Shown piece by piece: positions 46,847-58,028 of a stretch of DNA of 64,000 nucleotides. Each line of letters opens with the position of its first letter. The first letter of the stretch is position 1. The translations under genes and the position numbers were made by a program. The stretch spans positions 806,001 to 870,000 of the forward strand of contig JAKFAO010000007.1 of NCBI GenBank assembly GCA_021527695.1, in the 5' to 3' direction. Origin of the DNA: Naematelia aurantialba. Its lineage: Eukaryota > Basidiomycota > Tremellomycetes > Tremellales > Naemateliaceae. The notes beneath the pieces were generated by a model. It had not been told where the DNA came from. It was given only the letters and a program-made list of their open reading frames with translations, and made no database searches.

Positions 46847-47255
46847 GTGGTCCCTTGGTCCATCAGTATCTGCTACCTTTCGATGCTCTCCATGGAACTG
46901 GACATCAGAACTGTATATCACTATGCAAGCAGCAGAAAAGCATCTCCATTCGTAGCAGCCTCTTGTAAAGATATCTATATGCATGATCTCGCCAAATGCT
47001 GAATGCTGAATTTACAACTCCGGGAATAAGCCGCGCGGTTCTCCGACAGATTTCCGGCCCGAGACGGTACTGCGCGGGGTTCGCCTAGACACGGTAGCAC
47101 AGGTGACTCCCGCTGGCCGGAGAGGATCCCTCTGGAGGGCAAGTGAGGGGGTCGACAGTTGACTATTCATTTTGCTACTCATCTGCGTATTGGCTATAGG
47201 TTATCACTGCTACTCTGCCTAGCTACGAGGAAAGACCAAAGGACGAGAGACCAAC
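46847..47255. other. Intergenic region upstream of DAK
   Basis: Promoter of the dihydroxyacetone kinase gene; GGAGAGGATCCCTCTGGAGG near 47119 is a partial palindrome. No gene is seen. Confidence 0.4.
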
Positions 47256-49995
47256 ATGGCGAACGCTCGTGAGCTCGTCATGCTTATGCCCAGAGTTGGA
47301 GAGAGGACCCGCTGATACCCGCAGCCAAGCATTTACTCAACGATCCAGCGACACTGGTTGTGGACTCGCTCAAGGGCCTGGCGGTGCTGAACCCCACTAT
47401 CAAGCTTGATGAAGCTCATCGAGGTGCGTCGGCCCTCTTCCTCCTCTCCCTCCGCTTTCTCCTCTCTACGTTCTAAGCGCTCGAACCATGCGGGGACCTA
47501 CTTTCCTTCCTTCTCTCTTGCCCTTCCGTCTCTTCTCTTTCTTCGTTTATTTCTCTTCCCTGCTTCCACCCCTCTTGTCAATGCCTGTCAAGCCGTTCCT
47601 CTTCTTGGCCCTTCCTAACCCCGTCCACTCTCTCTCTCCTCCGGGGACATATTCCCCCGTCATGTCGTCGTGACGTCGTGTCTTGGTGTGGCCGTGTTGT
47701 CTTGTTTCCCTTCCGTCGTTCCACCGCAGCAACCCACTCCAGCACTGACGCCCATCCACAGTGATCTACACGCCCCCCAGCACTTCGCACTCGCGCGTGT
47801 CCCTCCTCTCGGGCGGAGGATCAGGCCACGAGCCCGCGCACGCTGCGTTTGTCGGTCCCGGCCTGCTCGACGCAGCAGTCTGCGGCAACGTCTTTGCCTC
47901 GCCCAATGTCGCCCAGATCAGGCGGGGCATCGAGCTCGTCGCGACGGACAAGGGAGCCTTGGTGGTCGTTATGAACTACACCGGCGATGCGCTGCATTTT
48001 GGGCTGGCGGCGGAACAGCATCGATCAGCAGGCAAGAAGGGGGATGTCAGGGTGTTGATGGTGGGTGACGACGTTGCTGTGGGGAGGGAACAGGGGGCGA
48101 TCGTCGGTAGGAGGTGAGTCTGTGATTTTGAGAGAGGTGCAGGATGGATCTCAGTGGTGTGCTACGCAACACGGAGTGAAGCAGGTGCTGGACCAGAGGG
48201 GAAGAAGAGTAGTACAGGAGAGCGCCGTGGGAGGTGGAGGGGTGACAGAGAGCCAGGGATGTGGTTGGCGAAGCGCAAGGCTGACGGAGATAGAGGACTG
48301 GCTGGAACGATTCTGGTGTACAAGGTCGCCTCGGCCCTGTCGGACAAGGGCAAAGACCTGGACGAGGTCGAGAAAGTCGCAAAGTTTGTCTCGGAACGAG
48401 TGGGCACGATTGGTATTGGACTTGAACACTGCCATGTGAGTCGCAGCGCCAGATCCGAGCCGACGACACTGATCTCCTCTGTCCTCCCATACCTACACTA
48501 CAACGGCACTTTTCTCCATTCTTGATTTTTCAACTGCCTGCTCCTGCTCCGTCCCTTTTAGGTCCCCGGCACACGCGCTTCCGACTCCCACCTAGCCGAC
48601 AATGAGCTCGAACTCGGCATGGGCATCCACAATGAGCCCGGTACCTCCAAGCTACCTCTCACGCAGATCTCGGCTCTTGTCAGTGACATGCTGTCCCGCA
48701 TTACCGATACCACAGACAAGGACCGCGCTTTCCTGCCGTTCCGCGGTGCAGGCGACGAGGTCGTCCTGCTTGTGAATAATCTTGGCGCAATCAGCGAGCT
48801 CGAGCTGGGTGGGATAACCAATGAAGGTTGGTTCGCCCTTCTCCCCGCCCCTGTCTCTCTTTCTCACCCTCACACCCACAACTAAATCCATCCTGTCATA
48901 GGTCACGCAAAGATCATGCTGATGCATTATGTCTTGTTTAGCCACCAAATGGCTCGCAGAGAAGAAGATCAAGCTCCGACGAGTCCTAGCCGGAACGTAC
49001 ATGACTTCTCTCAGCATGCCCGGCTTCTCCCTCACCCTGTTGCTCTTACCTCGGTCTGGCGAGGCGTATTCCTCCAGCGATATTCTATCACTCCTCGACG
49101 CTCCCGCCAGTGCGCCTGGTTGGTCCTGGACTGCCGCGGGGCAGGAGCCCGGAGTACTGGGCGTCAAGGAGGAAGCCGTGATCGAGACCAAGGGAAAAGA
49201 AGTGGACCTTGCCCGTATGTCCTGCTTGAACGAACGACACGACGTGCTTACGGATATCTCATTTAGCCGCCAACGGGAAAGATTTCCTCGAGGCCATTAC
49301 CCGCGCTTGCAAAGCACTTATTGCAGCCGAACCAGAGCTCACAGAGCAAGACCAAATCGCCGGGGATGGTGATGCCGGATTGACCCTCGAAGCTGGAGCC
49401 AAGGGCGTCCTCAAGGCGATCTCAGAAGGAAAGCTTCAGGGAAAGAACGTGATTGAGGATATCAAAACGATAGCAGAGGTCGTCGAGGAGGACATGGGCG
49501 GCACGTCGGGAGCTCTCTACTCGTAAGTTCCTTGGTGCTGGCAGAGTCGTCTGGGCTGATGACGGCAGGATCTTCTTCGCTGGTCTCGGTACGGCCCTGA
49601 GGGAAGCAGCAACGAGCGGGGCGAAGAGCACGACACCTGAAGTCTGGAGTACGGCGTCTGCTTCTGCTCTGGCGACATTGTACAAATGTGAGCACCTGCA
49701 ACAGCATGCCCCATGTTAGTCCAGGTGGCTGACGGAAGCAGATACACGAGCGCGGCCACCCTCGCGCACCCTGGTGGACCCGCTCGAAGCTTTCATCGCG
49801 TCGCTGCCTGCAAAGGGTCTCGACGCATCTGCGGAAGACGCACTGGCTGCTGCTGAAAAAACGAAGGAGCTAGTGGCCAAAGCTGGCCGTGGAGCATATG
49901 TCAACCAGGAGGAACTCAAGAAGCGCGAGGTACCCGATCCCGGGGCTTGGGGTGTGTGGAGGATCGTTGATGGATTGCGGGGATTTGAGGCGTGA
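47256..49995 (+). CDS. DAK1: Dihydroxyacetone kinase
   Basis: Nine predicted exons: 47256-47268, 47325-47423, 47762-48113, 48294-48435, 48562-48826, 48942-49214, 49267-49522, 49569-49687 and 49742-49995 (590 residues). The DhaK domain includes GGGSGHEPAHAAFVG, whose His forms a hemiaminal with the substrate carbonyl, NVFASP, NYTGDALHFG and the conserved GLEHC/VPG segment. The C-terminal DhaL domain carries the ADP-Mg site QIAGDGDAG and EDMGGTSGALYS. The enzyme phosphorylates dihydroxyacetone with ATP in the cytosol, detoxifying it and feeding glycerol carbon into glycolysis. The first coding exon is only 13 nt. Full length matches single-polypeptide ATP-dependent DAKs. Confidence 0.96.
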
Positions 49996-50088
49996 GAGTT
50001 TTCACTGTAATGACTCTGCGAAGCTGCGAAACTGGATGATATCCTTAGTCTTGGGAAGAGGCATGCATGTTTATGTTTCTATGGGGTT

Positions 50089-51626
50089 TCAAACTGTTCT
50101 GATCAGCTGAGCCATGGACGACGATGGCGATGGCGAGGGTGACGGGTACTCACATGTATTGCTGGCAGACCCCATTCCTCCGCCTTCCACTCGTCCAGTG
50201 AGTTCAGGACTTGAGCAGCTCCATAGTCGTTGTCAGGTGCCAATGCCCGCAGCTCGGGATCAGGGACCCAGATGACATGCATGCCCGCCGCGACACCGGC
50301 ATTGACCCCCTGTCGCGTCAGTCGGTCGGTCTACTCGATACACTCTGGTGGTATTGAGTGTGGGAATGGGGTCAAGGCGGAATCGGATGAGACAGGGAAA
50401 ACCACTCGGGGCCAGGGTCAGGTAAGGTGTGGATATGGGTATGGATATGGGTATGGGCATGGGTATGGGTATGGGTATCGAGATCGAGATCTCACCGGCA
50501 CAGCATCTTCAAATACAACTCCCTTGCGCCGTTCAGCCACTTGCTCGGGCGTGCATGAATCGGCAGTACCCACGTCCCGTCCTATTCAACAGTCAGTCTC
50601 CGCCTGCAAGGCTGTAGAGTAGGTGAAACCGCAGTGAAATCGGTGCAAGAGCCGTAAGATCGGCGGAGAGGGTAAGTGGGACAAGAACAGAGCAAAGACT
50701 ACCTAGACTCCGCGCCGCGGCGAGGAAGATATCAGGAAGAGGTTTGCCTCTACCTGGTTCGATTTCGGGGGAGTCGGCGGTCAATATCCGAGTAGGAGGG
50801 AAGAGCTTGAACATCTCTGGAAGGTGGGACTGTAGGTATAGGTCAAGTGGAGAACGGTCGTCATTGCGGTCAGTCAGAGAAGTAGCATAGTCGACATCGT
50901 CGTCAGCTAGCGGGGGCAACCATGAGAAGAGGTACGCACAGTCTTCAGGCTGAGGTTGTAGTTGCCTGAGCCAGTCGCCAGGGCAAGAGGTACTCCTGCG
51001 TCGTGCTGCCCCATGTCAGCTTGCGCCTCGTCTGCTCATCTGCCTAAAGCTCTGAAGAAGAGCTTTGCAGAGCTGCATGGACGCACTAGACCCCGCACGA
51101 GAGCGACCGCGCCTCGCATAGGTGACACTTTACGGAACAGCTCGTCCTGCATCGCGTTGCGCTCTTTCAGGAACTCGTCGATCGACAATTTGCTCTCCAG
51201 GTCGGGAAAGTGCGAGAACAGGTACTCTGTGGCTAAGCGTTGTGCTGAGAGATGCAGTATTAGCTAGCAGCCTGCGTGGTGCGTGACAAGGTGAACGTGC
51301 GTTTGCCCATCAGGCCAGATTTGATGTCCCATGTCATTGCATGCCCGTATCGCGACAGAATGGTATCTGCGAAACATAACATGTCAGTCAGAGATGCAAG
51401 TTTACGCAAGAAGGCCAAGCTGACTGGTGGTGTAACTCATGATACTCTCTGAATCGCTGCATTGCGAGGCATCAGCAGGGACCAAGCCATTTACCCATCG
51501 GTCAGCAGAGCTCACACTGCGAGGCGCATGTCAGTAGGGGTCCGGAGATCAGCTTGGCAACGCACCGAGCAGTCCGTCGACATCGAAGATCGCATACTCG
51601 ATCTTGGGCCGCTCTTCCTCTGCCAT
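50089..51626 (-). CDS. HAD-family phosphatase (GS1/pseudouridine-5'-phosphatase type)
   Basis: Predicted exons, minus strand: 51566-51626, 51516 (one nucleotide), 51425-51456, 51301-51366, 51087-51244, 50940-51005, 50703-50829, 50496-50581, 50154-50309 and 50089-50106; total 771 nt, 256 residues. HAD motif I is FDVDGLLVDSE (Asp15 nucleophile, Asp17), motif II LATGS, motif III Lys in GRGKPLPDIF, and motif IV FEDAVPGVNAG. The cap domain lies between motifs I and II (SRYGHAMTWDIKSGLMGKPQRLATEYL). The Val of LLVDSE is encoded by G + T + C from three exons. One donor is GC (GCACGT at 51300). Relatives dephosphorylate small sugar or nucleoside phosphates. The gene shares a 198-bp divergent upstream region with the Vps3844-like gene. 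Confidence 0.88.
50428..50482 (+). repeat. Intronic GGGTAT hexanucleotide repeat
   Basis: Seven or eight GGTATG/GATATG-type units lie within the intron between exons 8 and 9 of the HAD phosphatase gene, adjacent to two GAGATC units. The GGGTAT unit is somewhat telomere-like, but it is intronic. Confidence 0.75.
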
Positions 51627-51824
51627 GCTATATCCTCTGCTATGCCCTATGCTACGTACAGAGCAACAGCTCAAGTACCCAACAGTGCAGGCAGTCACCA
51701 AGACGACTCGAGGGCTAAGACTTTAAACGATCCTCCTCTTTTCCTTTCGACGGCATCGGGCCAGTCTGCACTTCGCATTCATCCAGCTTCGAGCTTGTTG
51801 CGGTCTTGGTCCATTTGGCACAGC

Positions 51825-53253
51825 ATGCGGCCCATCGCGTTGGCAGCTCTCGTAGCTGCGCCGCTCGTGTACGCAGCATCTCAACAGCCGCTACAAGTCT
51901 ATCTCCATCCCGCACCCTCCACCCAAGCACACCCCGGCTCCCCCCCGACGCTGTCCGCCTCTCAGGCAAAGGCGGTTCTCGCGCACCACCTGGGAGAGAA
52001 CATTGGCGACTTTGAGGAGATTCCCCAGGATGAGAGTCTGTGGGGTCACCTGGTCTCTGTCTGGAACGGGGAGGAGGGGGCAGATCGGCGCGGCAAGGTG
52101 GTCGTTATCGAGGGAGGTGTGATTCCGCAAGGTCAGCTTGCCTTGTTTCTGTCCGCTCGGGATCAAGCTGAACGTGTTCTGTGATAGATGTCATCCCGAC
52201 GACCCTTGGTCAGGAGCCAGCATTCTATCTCGAAGAGGATGCTTCGTCCCGTGCCCTCCTTGCGCCCTATTTGCAGCGAGCGACAAACTTCATGCACACC
52301 CTCTTGAAATCGTTGCCGTCCTTCACAAAGAGCTTCAAGGACACCTTCGAGCTTGCTGGCACGAGTGAGTCTCTTTCCTTCAGTGATAAGATCATCGAGG
52401 GCGAGTCTGACGACGACCAGAAGCAGCTGCGACACTCGGACGAGAGCTGTCAGCATTCACAGCGTTGGCCGACTCGATCCCGTGGCTCGAGCACCTCAGA
52501 GACTCGCACCCTTGGGACGCTATCACCATCTCCGGATTGGGGCATGTGGATCGTCATGACGAGGTCTGGGAAGTAGGCCGGTTGGGAGTCAAAGCTGGCC
52601 TCGAAGCTGTGAGCGAGCCATCTCCACATGGATCAGGTTCATAGCTTACCTTCTTGATCAGATGAGCCAACCCGACTCGCCACCGTTACTGGTCATCATC
52701 ATCCCTTCGACCTCAACGCGATCCCACAGTCGCCTTCTTTCGCGCCAGTTTGATGATGGAGACGAAGACGACGAAGATCCTCTCCCAGGCGACGAAGAGC
52801 CAGAAGAGCCACAGCAGCCTGGGGACGATGACGACGACGACGATGAGGGCGATGGAGACGACGATGGAGAGCCGAGCAACAACGGAACGCTCGCCCAGAG
52901 CTGCTACTCGTCAAACGACTCGTGTTCCGCCGCCACAGCTTGCAACGGTCGCGGCTCGTGCGCTCTCAAGCTGACAACCGCAGACGGCGAGTGCTGGGGC
53001 TGCAAGTGTTCTACAGGCTACGCAGGGGTCGAGTGCCAAAAAGACGACTACTCGGTGTAAGTCTTGGTTTATCGATGAAATGTTGGACGTAGCGCTGATA
53101 AAAATCGACAGGCCGTTTGTTATCCTAATCTTCTCAACAATCCTGCTGCTGGGGTTACTGGTGGGCAGCGTCATGCTGCTCATGACTGTCGGAGACACAA
53201 AGCTACCATCAACATTGACGCTGGCTGTTGGCGGCCATACGAAGAGGGACTAG
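51825..53253 (+). CDS. Type I membrane protein of the Vps3844/DUF3844 family
   Basis: Predicted exons are 51825-52131, 52188-52364, 52445-52608, 52662-53056 and 53112-53253 (394 residues). The N-terminus MRPIALAALVAAPLVYAAS is a signal peptide. The lumenal part has conserved VIEGG and a Ser/Thr region, then a long Asp/Glu run, then an EGF-like Cys cluster (CYSSNDSCSAATACNGRGSC ... CWGCKCSTGYAGVEC), which is the hallmark of the C-terminal domain annotated as Vps3844 or DUF3844. A transmembrane helix follows (FVILIFSTILLLGLLVGSVMLL), with a short cytosolic tail. Homologues are linked to vacuolar sorting or ER quality control. The acceptor of exon 3 (GAG at 52442-52444) is uncertain. Confidence 0.8.
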
Positions 53254-53412
53254 GTCGGGTCGATGTCCTAGAAGCATGCACCAGTAGTAACCATTCGAGT
53301 CCTTCACTTGAGGCCCTCGCCATCATCCCTTCAGACTGCATGTCCAGGCAACAGCAAACTATGGACTGAAATGTACTCGGCGAGCTAAGCCTCTGGTCCG
53401 TCGACTGAGAGG

Positions 53413-55342
53413 TCAATCGTCGGACTTCACTCGTGCGAGATACTCACTCATGACCTTGATTGACATTTTGCCGTCTTCACCCTTCCCATTTTTGGTGGTT
53501 TCGAACGCCTTCGGAGTATCTCTGAAAGAGTACCTGACCGATGTATCAATACTCTGATATTTCTCTTCGGGAAACAGCTTACCGGTGAGTTAGCAGAGGC
53601 TTGAGATTGATCAGTCCTCGGGAGACGAGGTCGATGGACATCCAGTACACTCCTGGGCCGTACTATGGAGACCAATTGGCGAAAATCAACCTGAATCGGA
53701 TGAGAAGAGGCAGACTTACGCGGAATACGCCTTTGACTGTCAATTCGCGGTTCGCCACGATCCTCATGGGGATATTACAGTATTCACCACCGTTGCCAAC
53801 CTTACCAGGTCAGTCATCTCCCTCCTTGTCCCTGTTCCTGTATGTTCCTGTCCGGACTAGCAGAACTGCACAAGGACCTACTTGGATGAACTTGCCACGA
53901 CGTTTGAGAAGCCACATGCCTGTCTGGATGCAGACTTCGGCACCGGAACAATCAACAACGACATCGATGCCCGTTACGCCTCGATCGGATAGCCCAAATT
54001 TCTGCATAATCACCTCTGCCTAGACTCCATCAGCCTCTTCAGGCGCGTTTCTCCTTCTCAGCTGGTTGGCTGCAGTCGTTACTCACATGCCGGCGCGAGT
54101 AGACCCCCCGGTCTTCTCCGCTCTCCATGGGGATCGCCTCGTGAATCTCGGCCCCGACGTAGTCTTTTGCAAAATCCAGTCTCCCGGCGTTGGTATCGAC
54201 CGCAATGATACGTCTAGCTCCAAGGGCTTTGGCAGCCGCCATCGTCCTGCGATGAACGGTCAGCATCACAGCGTCCACGTGTGTCGAACCATCGAGGCGA
54301 AGAGCTCACAAGATGCCTACTGGTCCTGCACCGAAGATGGCGACGTTTGCGGCTGGACGCATCTCAGCGACATTGGCGATCGCGTTCACAGCCACCGCCA
54401 ACGGCTCCATCTGGCACGGCACTTCAGCCCGTTGACAACACAATTTGATCAGCACGACATACCATGGCTCCCTCTTCTAGAGAGATGTTCTGACACTGTC
54501 AGCTGCGACTCCTGCTGCCAGCTCGGAGCAGATGCCTACCTCGGGCAGCTTGTAACAGCTGGCCAATCATCAGTTTGTCCTGTAGCGAGCACGAAGCGTA
54601 CAGATCAGCAGGCAGAGTGTAGTATCCTTGAAGAGTTCCGTCGACGCCTGCAGCCGCAAAGTGCATAAACTCGCATTGCGCATCTGGCACGAGCTTAGTG
54701 CTGGATCTGACCCGGAAGCGATTCGGTACACACAGGCTCCGGCTTTGCAGAACTCGCAGCGGTAACATGGTTCCCCAGGCTTCGCTGGTCAGCTAGTTCT
54801 CCTCTTTCTCCGGCCAAACTACGAGGCAGCCCACTTCAAGTGCTACCCGGTCGCCAACTTTGAGGTCCCGAACCTTGTCACCTACTGTCCGCCTGTCAGT
54901 TTAGCTGAAGAAGAGAAGGGCTGGCGAACCTTGAGCTACAATGCCGGCACACTCATGGCCCAGTGCAAAGGGTTTACTGAATGGTCTGTTACCCAGCTAC
55001 ACATGTTGTTGAGCGATTGTCAAAGCATGGAGAAGGATTACTGCGCAGTAAGGCGTACCATCGCTGATAACAGGATATGCATGTCCGAACCACTTTGCCT
55101 TTCAGCTCAGAAGACGTCCGGAGGACTCGGCTACATACCAAATCCCAGTTCTCTTTGGGCAGACAACAGCTCTGCCGGTCTCAGCCCTTCGTCATAACAA
55201 ATGTAGAACGTGCATACTCGTAGGGCCCACAGTCCCTTGGGACTTCTCGTTTCTCCAGCTCGAGCTTGTCTTGACCGACCATCAAGAACACCCAGTTTTC
55301 CTTGGGCTGGACGGAATCATGGTCAGTGCCCTTGAACAGCAT
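53413..55342 (-). pseudogene. Sorbitol/xylitol dehydrogenase-like gene with a frameshift
   Basis: Fifteen predicted exons: 55218-55342, 55139-55171, 55059-55092, 54930-54996, 54823-54884, 54734-54779, 54602-54683, 54540-54558, 54463-54489, 54310-54411, 54087-54246, 53882-54019, 53720-53800, 53583-53662 and 53413-53533. The zinc-dependent medium-chain dehydrogenase pattern is complete: TGICGSDMH, GHECAGIV, VGDRVALE, the structural-zinc cysteines CYRCEFCKAG, MEPLAVAV, the cofactor loop FGAGPVG, ARRIIAVD and VVDCSGAE. In exon 10 one base too many occurs between EPLAVAVNAIANVAEM and RPAANVAIFGAGPVG (about 54355-54365), so the frame breaks just before the NAD-binding loop. All other exons and splice sites are intact. 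This is either a very recent pseudogene or a sequence error. The enzyme would interconvert polyols and ketoses. Confidence 0.8.
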
Positions 55343-55656
55343 TTTCGACCTGTGATTACAGTTGCCACGACGTCTTCTCGCTAGTCAAGAAACACTCAGT
55401 TTCAGCGTCGCTGCAGAGCAAGGAAGACGGACTGGGTGCATGCCGCTTTACAGCACCGCTGCACTGCCCGAGATGTGCTGAACGGCGAATTACGCCGGTA
55501 ATGCGCCGGGCACCGGTTCAAAGGGAATCTGAAGTGACGCTGTCTGATCTGATGATATGCATACAACAGCGCTGGTACACTACATGTGCGTGGCCAAGTC
55601 AGGCCTCGGGAATGGGAATGCGAAGCATGAGTCGGAGCGTCCGGAACCTCTGGCCA
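55343..55656. other. Intergenic region between two minus-strand genes
   Basis: 314 bp; left end holds the promoter of the polyol dehydrogenase and right end the 3' region of the lipocalin-like gene. No further feature is visible. Confidence 0.4.
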
Positions 55657-56586
55657 TCACACCGTCCCAGGAACCTCGAAGCCGCCCTTGGCAAGCTTGA
55701 CAACCCCCTGGTCCTCATTTGTCTTGAGCGCAGACACGAGCCTGTCTCGCAGAGCTTGGCGTGCCTCGGTACTGGCTGTCGCCGAGGCAGAAGTAGCCGC
55801 CCGGATGTAAATGTCGAGTCCGGCAGGAGTGAACAGCGTCTTTGAGAAGACTACGCGTGCAATGTCAGAGAGGAAGCTTCGCCGACGACAGGAGATGGTA
55901 TTCACAGGTGACTGCCCAGTCCAGGCCGTTTGTCTCGTCCTTCCCGTGGCCGAGAATCTCCCAATGCGACGTCACGAAGAAGAGATAGCTTTTCCCTCGC
56001 CAGTCAAAAGTGGCTCCATTCGCTCTGCAGGTGCAAATGGCACGGTCGCGTAGGTCGATCGGATAGATAACGTATGGATAACGTATGGAATGATGGTTGG
56101 AAGGCAAAGTCAGAAACCAGGTCAGCGCTGTATGCAGAAATCGAAATCTGCGAACCCGGTTGAGAGCGTTTCAGATCCTCGAACTACCGAGGTCAGTGAC
56201 ATGTTGACGAACGTGGTGCCCTTCCTCACCAGTGCTAGGCTTGCTGTCCGCTGCGGCCGAGTGCTTGCGATACCCCACCGTGCTGTCGAATGTTGTATCG
56301 ATTCCTGTCTGAGCCGCAACTGGCGTGTAGGTGATCACGACGTCTTGTAAGGTCAACTTCCATCTCCGTCACGCAAGCAAGGAAGATCGGCACCTTTCTT
56401 CTCCTGCACTCGGCATCAGTAACACTCAGAGCACATTGCGCAGTATGCACGCACCTTCCACATAGGGAGCGTACTCCAGGTGACACCCCAGCTGCCCATT
56501 AGCCATTTGCGGTCGAAGCCGGTCGGTCCATCCAGCAGGGAGGGGTGCATTGACCCGGGCGGGTGGATGAGAACGGCGTCGCTCAT
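55657..56586 (-). CDS. Lipocalin-like protein, uncharacterised fungal family
   Basis: Predicted exons: 56455-56586, 56230-56356, 56156-56183, 55906-56024 and 55657-55850 (199 residues). The sequence follows a fungal family of small proteins with a lipocalin-like beta-barrel: ATG at 56586, LLDGPTGFDRKWLMGSWGVTWSTLPMW, DVVITYTPV, FDWRGKSYLFFVTSHWEILGHG, DWAVT and TLFTPAGLDIYIR. The K/W-G-x-W start and alternating strands support a barrel that could bind a small hydrophobic ligand. No signal peptide is present, so it is probably cytosolic. Exon 3 is 28 nt and its donor (GTTCGC) was chosen to keep the frame. Divergent from VPS29 by 270 bp. Confidence 0.75.
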
Positions 56587-56856
56587 GCTCCTGAGCTGTA
56601 CAGACGATGCACAAACGGCGTCAGAGTGCCTGGGTCTGAGCTGTAGCCCGTCTTGCAGGCCAAAGTCGTCAAACTGGAGGCTGAAGATCCAGAAAATGGA
56701 GATATAGCGCGTCAAAGAGCAACCGACTTGCAAGCTGCGATGCGACGCCGTCTACCTTCCCAAAGCGGCAACTTCTGGTAATCAACAGCATCAGCAGAGA
56801 TCTCACTCGTCTCTCTATACTTTGCACAATTCGCAGCGTCGTGTCGTCAGGCAAAG

Positions 56857-57793
56857 ATGGTCTTGGTACTAGTCATTGGCGATCTCCACATCCCTACCCT
56901 CACCCATGACCTCCCAGCCAAGTTCAAGAAGCTCCTGGTCAGTAAAGGCTGCCGGACTGGCTCGGATGACGCTGAAGAGTGATGCAGGTACCTGGAAAGA
57001 TCGGGCAGATCATATGCACGGGTAATGTGTGCGACAAGGAGACATATGACTATTTGAGGACCATCGCTCCAGAGGTGCACGTAGTGCGCGGAGAATTCGA
57101 CGAGGTGAGCAGCTATCCAACACGCTCTAACTTGCATGTACATAAACGAACAGACCTACTGTCTGGATCTCAGCCGTCCAAGTGTCGCTCTTGAAATACT
57201 GATGCTCACTGTTACTAGAACCCACACTTTCCCTTATCCCTCATCATCCCACATCAGTCGTTACGGATAGGTATGGTCCACGGGCAGCAAATCGTTCCTG
57301 CTGGAGATGCAGACATGTTGGCAGCGCTTGCACGGCAGATGGATGTGGACGTATTGGTCAGTGGGGGAACACATCGGTCAGTCACCGCGCAGTTGCCAGT
57401 TCAAGATAGGACTAACACGGCGGCAGGTTCGAGGCGTTTGAATTCGAAGGGCGCTTCTTTGTCAATCCAGGAAGTGCTACAGGAGCGTGGAGCGGCTTGT
57501 GGAATGGGTACGTGCAGGCATCCGTATAAGCCACGAACCCGTGCTGAAACTGTGACAGAGAAGCAACACCGAGCTTCGCTCTAATGGACGTTCAAGGTCC
57601 TGTGATCGTCACTTATGTGTACCAACTAGTCGATGGAGAGGTACGGGTCGACCGAACATTGCCTCTGGGGCTCGGATGCTGATGTCGCGAATAGGTCAAA
57701 GTGGACAAGGTCGAGTATCGAAAGCCAGATCAACCTCGCGAGCTCACTAGCGAAGGTGGTATCGCGCGGCAGGAAGTGGCAACCGGCTGGTAG
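56857..57793 (+). CDS. VPS29: Retromer subunit VPS29
   Basis: Predicted exons are 56857-56937, 56988-57104, 57219-57376, 57427-57507, 57559-57640 and 57695-57793 (205 residues). The metallophosphoesterase-like fold is plain: MVLVLVIGDLHIP, KIGQIICTGNVCDKETYDYLR, VRGEFDE, IGMVHGQQIVPAGD, VLVSGGTH, FEFEGRFFVNPGSATGAW and SFALMDVQGP. VPS29 is the scaffold subunit of the retromer cargo-selective trimer with VPS35 and VPS26, acting in endosome-to-Golgi recycling; it is not thought to be catalytically active in vivo. Length matches the family. Confidence 0.96.
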
Positions 57794-58028
57794 CAAGCTA
57801 GACGTCCTCGTCCCCTCACCAACATGCATCAACAGTTGTATATTCAGCAAGGAGCTTCCGTTCTCGAGACTTGGGATGCGCTTCTCATTGACAGAGGTCT
57901 CGGTTCCAGTACCCACAGTATCAATCATTTGTGTCGCTGGCTCAGACTGCGGGAGAGGAGCGTTCAATCAGAGCGGACCTGAAGTCTGCGCCACGGCCCA
58001 GAGGCTGACTATATTGCACATTGCAGAA

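Noticed and set aside
54066..54668. Plus-strand 200-codon frame
   Set aside because: Complement of several exons and introns of the polyol dehydrogenase on the minus strand.
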